Of a DNA stretch of 64,000 nt, positions 62,544-64,000 are shown in pieces (position 1 is the stretch's first letter; the number at the start of each line of letters is the position of its first letter). A program made the position numbers and the translations under genes. Below the pieces are notes generated by a model. It saw only the letters and a list, made by a program, of their open reading frames with translations. It was not told where the DNA came from and did no database searches. The stretch is from Blastopirellula sp. J2-11 (GTDB taxonomy: Bacteria; Planctomycetota; Planctomycetia; Pirellulales; Pirellulaceae): contig NZ_CP097384.1 of assembly GCF_024584705.1 (NCBI RefSeq), forward strand, positions 5,270,001 to 5,334,000. The letters run 5' to 3'.

Positions 62544-63074
62544 CTAACGTCCGCGAATGCCGTGGTATTCCAACGGCATCTCATAATCTTTCCGCAAGGG
62601 ATAGCCGACCCAATCTTCGGGACACAAGATTCGCTGGAGATTGGGATGCCCGGTGAACCAGACGCCTGACAGGTCGTACGCTTCCCGTTCGTGCCAGTCG
62701 GCGGTGCTCCAGATGCCGGAGACGCTAGGAACTTCGGGCAATTGCCCCGGCACGTCCTCTTTCCAGCGGGGCAGCATCACTTTCACGACTAGCGTCGTTT
62801 TGTACTGAATGCTGGAAAGGTGATAAACCACTTCCAGATGCGGGCCCCAAGCAGTCTTGGCCGCTTTCTTTGCGTCGGGCTCAAAATAGTCGACGACGCA
62901 AATCGAATTGCAGTAATTAAACCGCAAGTCTTCGGCGTCGCGCAGATAGCGGCAAAGCTCGATCACTCCGCCTGGCTCGACTTCGATCCACGGATCGATC
63001 GCTTCCAACTCGACACGCGCCACCAAATCGCCGAATCGCTTTTCGAGTCGCTCGATAAATTGTTTACCGCTCAT
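62544..63074 (-). CDS. nuoC: NADH-quinone oxidoreductase subunit C (30-kDa type)
   Basis: The 176-residue product has the 30-kDa signatures: VVYHLSSIQYKTTLVVKVMLP near residue 84, VPSVSGIWSTADWHEREAYDLSGVWF near 115, and the ending YPLRKDYEMPLEYHGIRGR. This is the separate form; some bacteria fuse nuoC and nuoD. It lies 45 bases after nuoA; the nuoB gene normally in between is missing. Confidence 0.97.
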   Translation of the reverse strand: MSGKQFIERLEKRFGDLVARVELEAIDPWIEVEPGGVIELCRYLRDAEDLRFNYCNSICVVDYFEPDAKKAAKTAWGPHLEVVYHLSSIQYKTTLVVKVMLPRWKEDVPGQLPEVPSVSGIWSTADWHEREAYDLSGVWFTGHPNLQRILCPEDWVGYPLRKDYEMPLEYHGIRGR

Positions 63075-63119
63075 GTCGTTCGCCGCTCAAGTTGTGATCT
63101 CAAAGTTGAATCAATACGT

Positions 63120-63749
63120 CTAGCGAGTTTCGGCCAGTTGCTGGGGCCGAGGAGGGGTCGTATGAACCGACATGCTTGGCCCAGCGCGCGTATCGCGTGT
63201 GATCGCGCGCACCCAATCCAGATCGCCTCGCTTCCAAACATACGCGAAGCCAACCAGCAGCACCGCGAAGAAAACGCCGATATCGGCAATGCAGGTCCAA
63301 AGCAGCGAACTCGCGCCTTTGCGAACTTGCTCTGGAGTCACCGTGCCTGCGAGAACCTCTTCGTTCAACGTTTCCGGCAAACCAAATTCGCGATGCAGTC
63401 CAGCAACCGCCGGAGAGAGGGTGACCGCTCCTTCGACGCTTTCATAAACGACCGGAGCGCCAGGGTCGGACAATTGCGCCGACTTGCCAAACACAACCGC
63501 CCACGGAAAGAAGAACGCGACTTCGACATCAAAGATGATGAACAGCAACGCGACAACGTAAAAGCGAAGATCGAACTGAACAAAGCTAGAGCCAATCGTT
63601 GGCTCGCCGCATTCGTAGATCTCCAGCTTTTCATCGCCGGGATTGTTCGGCCGCAGGAACATGCCCAACAAGATATTGAAGAACACGAACGCCATACCGA
63701 CACCGCCGAACAGCAATAGATAGCCGACGATCGTCGTAGAAAGTGTCAT
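63120..63749 (-). CDS. nuoA: NADH-quinone oxidoreductase subunit A, enlarged
   Basis: The 209-residue product has the NuoA core: helix 1 (about residues 6-30), the conserved loop YECGEPTIGSSFVQFDLRFYVVAL near 45, and FIIFDVEVAFFFPWAVVFG near 72. The usual length is 115-150. A roughly 60-residue soluble loop (about 92-150) precedes the third helix, and a Pro/Arg-rich tail ends the protein. It heads the minus-strand nuo cluster, and 250 bases of upstream region reach the window edge. Confidence 0.96.
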   Translation of the reverse strand: MTLSTTIVGYLLLFGGVGMAFVFFNILLGMFLRPNNPGDEKLEIYECGEPTIGSSFVQFDLRFYVVALLFIIFDVEVAFFFPWAVVFGKSAQLSDPGAPVVYESVEGAVTLSPAVAGLHREFGLPETLNEEVLAGTVTPEQVRKGASSLLWTCIADIGVFFAVLLVGFAYVWKRGDLDWVRAITRDTRAGPSMSVHTTPPRPQQLAETR

Positions 63750-63855
63750 AGCGATCCCTGCGATGGCGATGGGAAAACCTTGCCGTGCCTGCGGATCGAT
63801 CGTTGATAGAAATCGCCGATCTGATCTTTAGGGACGACAGAAGCAATTAACCCCG

Positions 63856-63883
63856 GATTGTAGAACTACGGGGGATCAATGCA
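63856..63883 (-). promoter_or_regulatory. Candidate promoter of the nuo cluster
   Basis: On the minus strand TTGCAT (63883-63878) and TACAAT (63861-63856) are 16 bases apart, resembling sigma-70 -35 and -10 elements at fair quality. The -10 lies 107 bases before nuoA. The remaining upstream sequence to 64000 shows no gene. Confidence 0.3.
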
Positions 63884-64000
63884 ACTAGCTGGCGGTCAAG
63901 GAGAAGAAATTTCCCGCAACTGTTGAATTAATTCTGAAAGATGGTGTCTGACGTGATCGGCTGACGACCGGCGAAACCAGCGTCCATTTCGTGCCAATGC

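Noticed and set aside
63075-63119. Possible nuoB gene between nuoA and nuoC
   Set aside because: The gap is only 45 bases, too short for any gene.

Overview
The window looks like chromosomal DNA of a planctomycete, most likely of the Pirellulales (Blastopirellula/Bremerella/Rhodopirellula-like). This rests on a 16S rRNA gene with no 23S or 5S beside it, a sulfatase with signal peptide, a DUF1559-like lipoprotein, enlarged ribosomal and Nuo proteins, and the futalosine-route protein MqnD. No species can be named from the sequence alone. Base composition and style look even across the window; I see no insertion sequence, prophage, integrase, tRNA or CRISPR array.

Layout. 1-1940: leader, 16S rRNA and its own terminator. 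2.1-12.5 kb: housekeeping and transport genes (panB, a thioredoxin-domain YyaL-type protein, lysA, a NagD-type HAD phosphatase, nadA, an HlyD adaptor and an ABC ATPase-permease fusion). 12.5-16.2 kb, minus strand: a putative metallopeptidase, then the compact ribosomal/RNA-polymerase cluster rpmJ-rpsM-rpsK-rpoA-rplQ, which lacks rpsD. 16.3-25.6 kb: sulfatase, secreted cyclophilin, lipoprotein, a non-coding stretch with a 13-bp tandem repeat, an LptF/LptG permease, comF, a DUF502 membrane protein and hemC.

25.8-47.0 kb is a flagellar locus: a near-perfect sigma-54 promoter, then flgF-flgG-flgA-flgH-flgI-flgJ-flgN-flgK-flgL, then fliW-csrA, flagellin, fliD and fliS. It covers distal rod, P- and L-rings, hook-filament junction, filament, cap and their chaperones and regulators. 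Three proteins are giants: FlgL 1243 aa, flagellin 1297 aa, FliD 1260 aa. All three carry copies of what looks like the same 75-95 residue repeat in their middle, so junction, filament and cap probably share a surface decoration. This is the most interesting feature of the window. Short CCGATA-type boxes before late genes and GGA motifs at the flagellin start codon suggest FliA (sigma-28) and FliW/CsrA control.

47.1-52.6 kb: mqnD, an M20 amidohydrolase, a YbdK-type carboxylate-amine ligase, a redoxin, tatD and an unknown helical protein. 52.6-63.9 kb, minus strand: respiratory complex I genes nuoA-C-D-H-J-K-L-M-N. Every subunit that binds FMN or an iron-sulfur cluster (B, E, F, G, I) is absent, and the missing genes fall exactly at the expected positions. 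NuoL carries a perfect EF-hand loop and a His-rich segment. Start codons were moved inward from the longest frame where homology, ribosome binding site or signal peptide favoured it.
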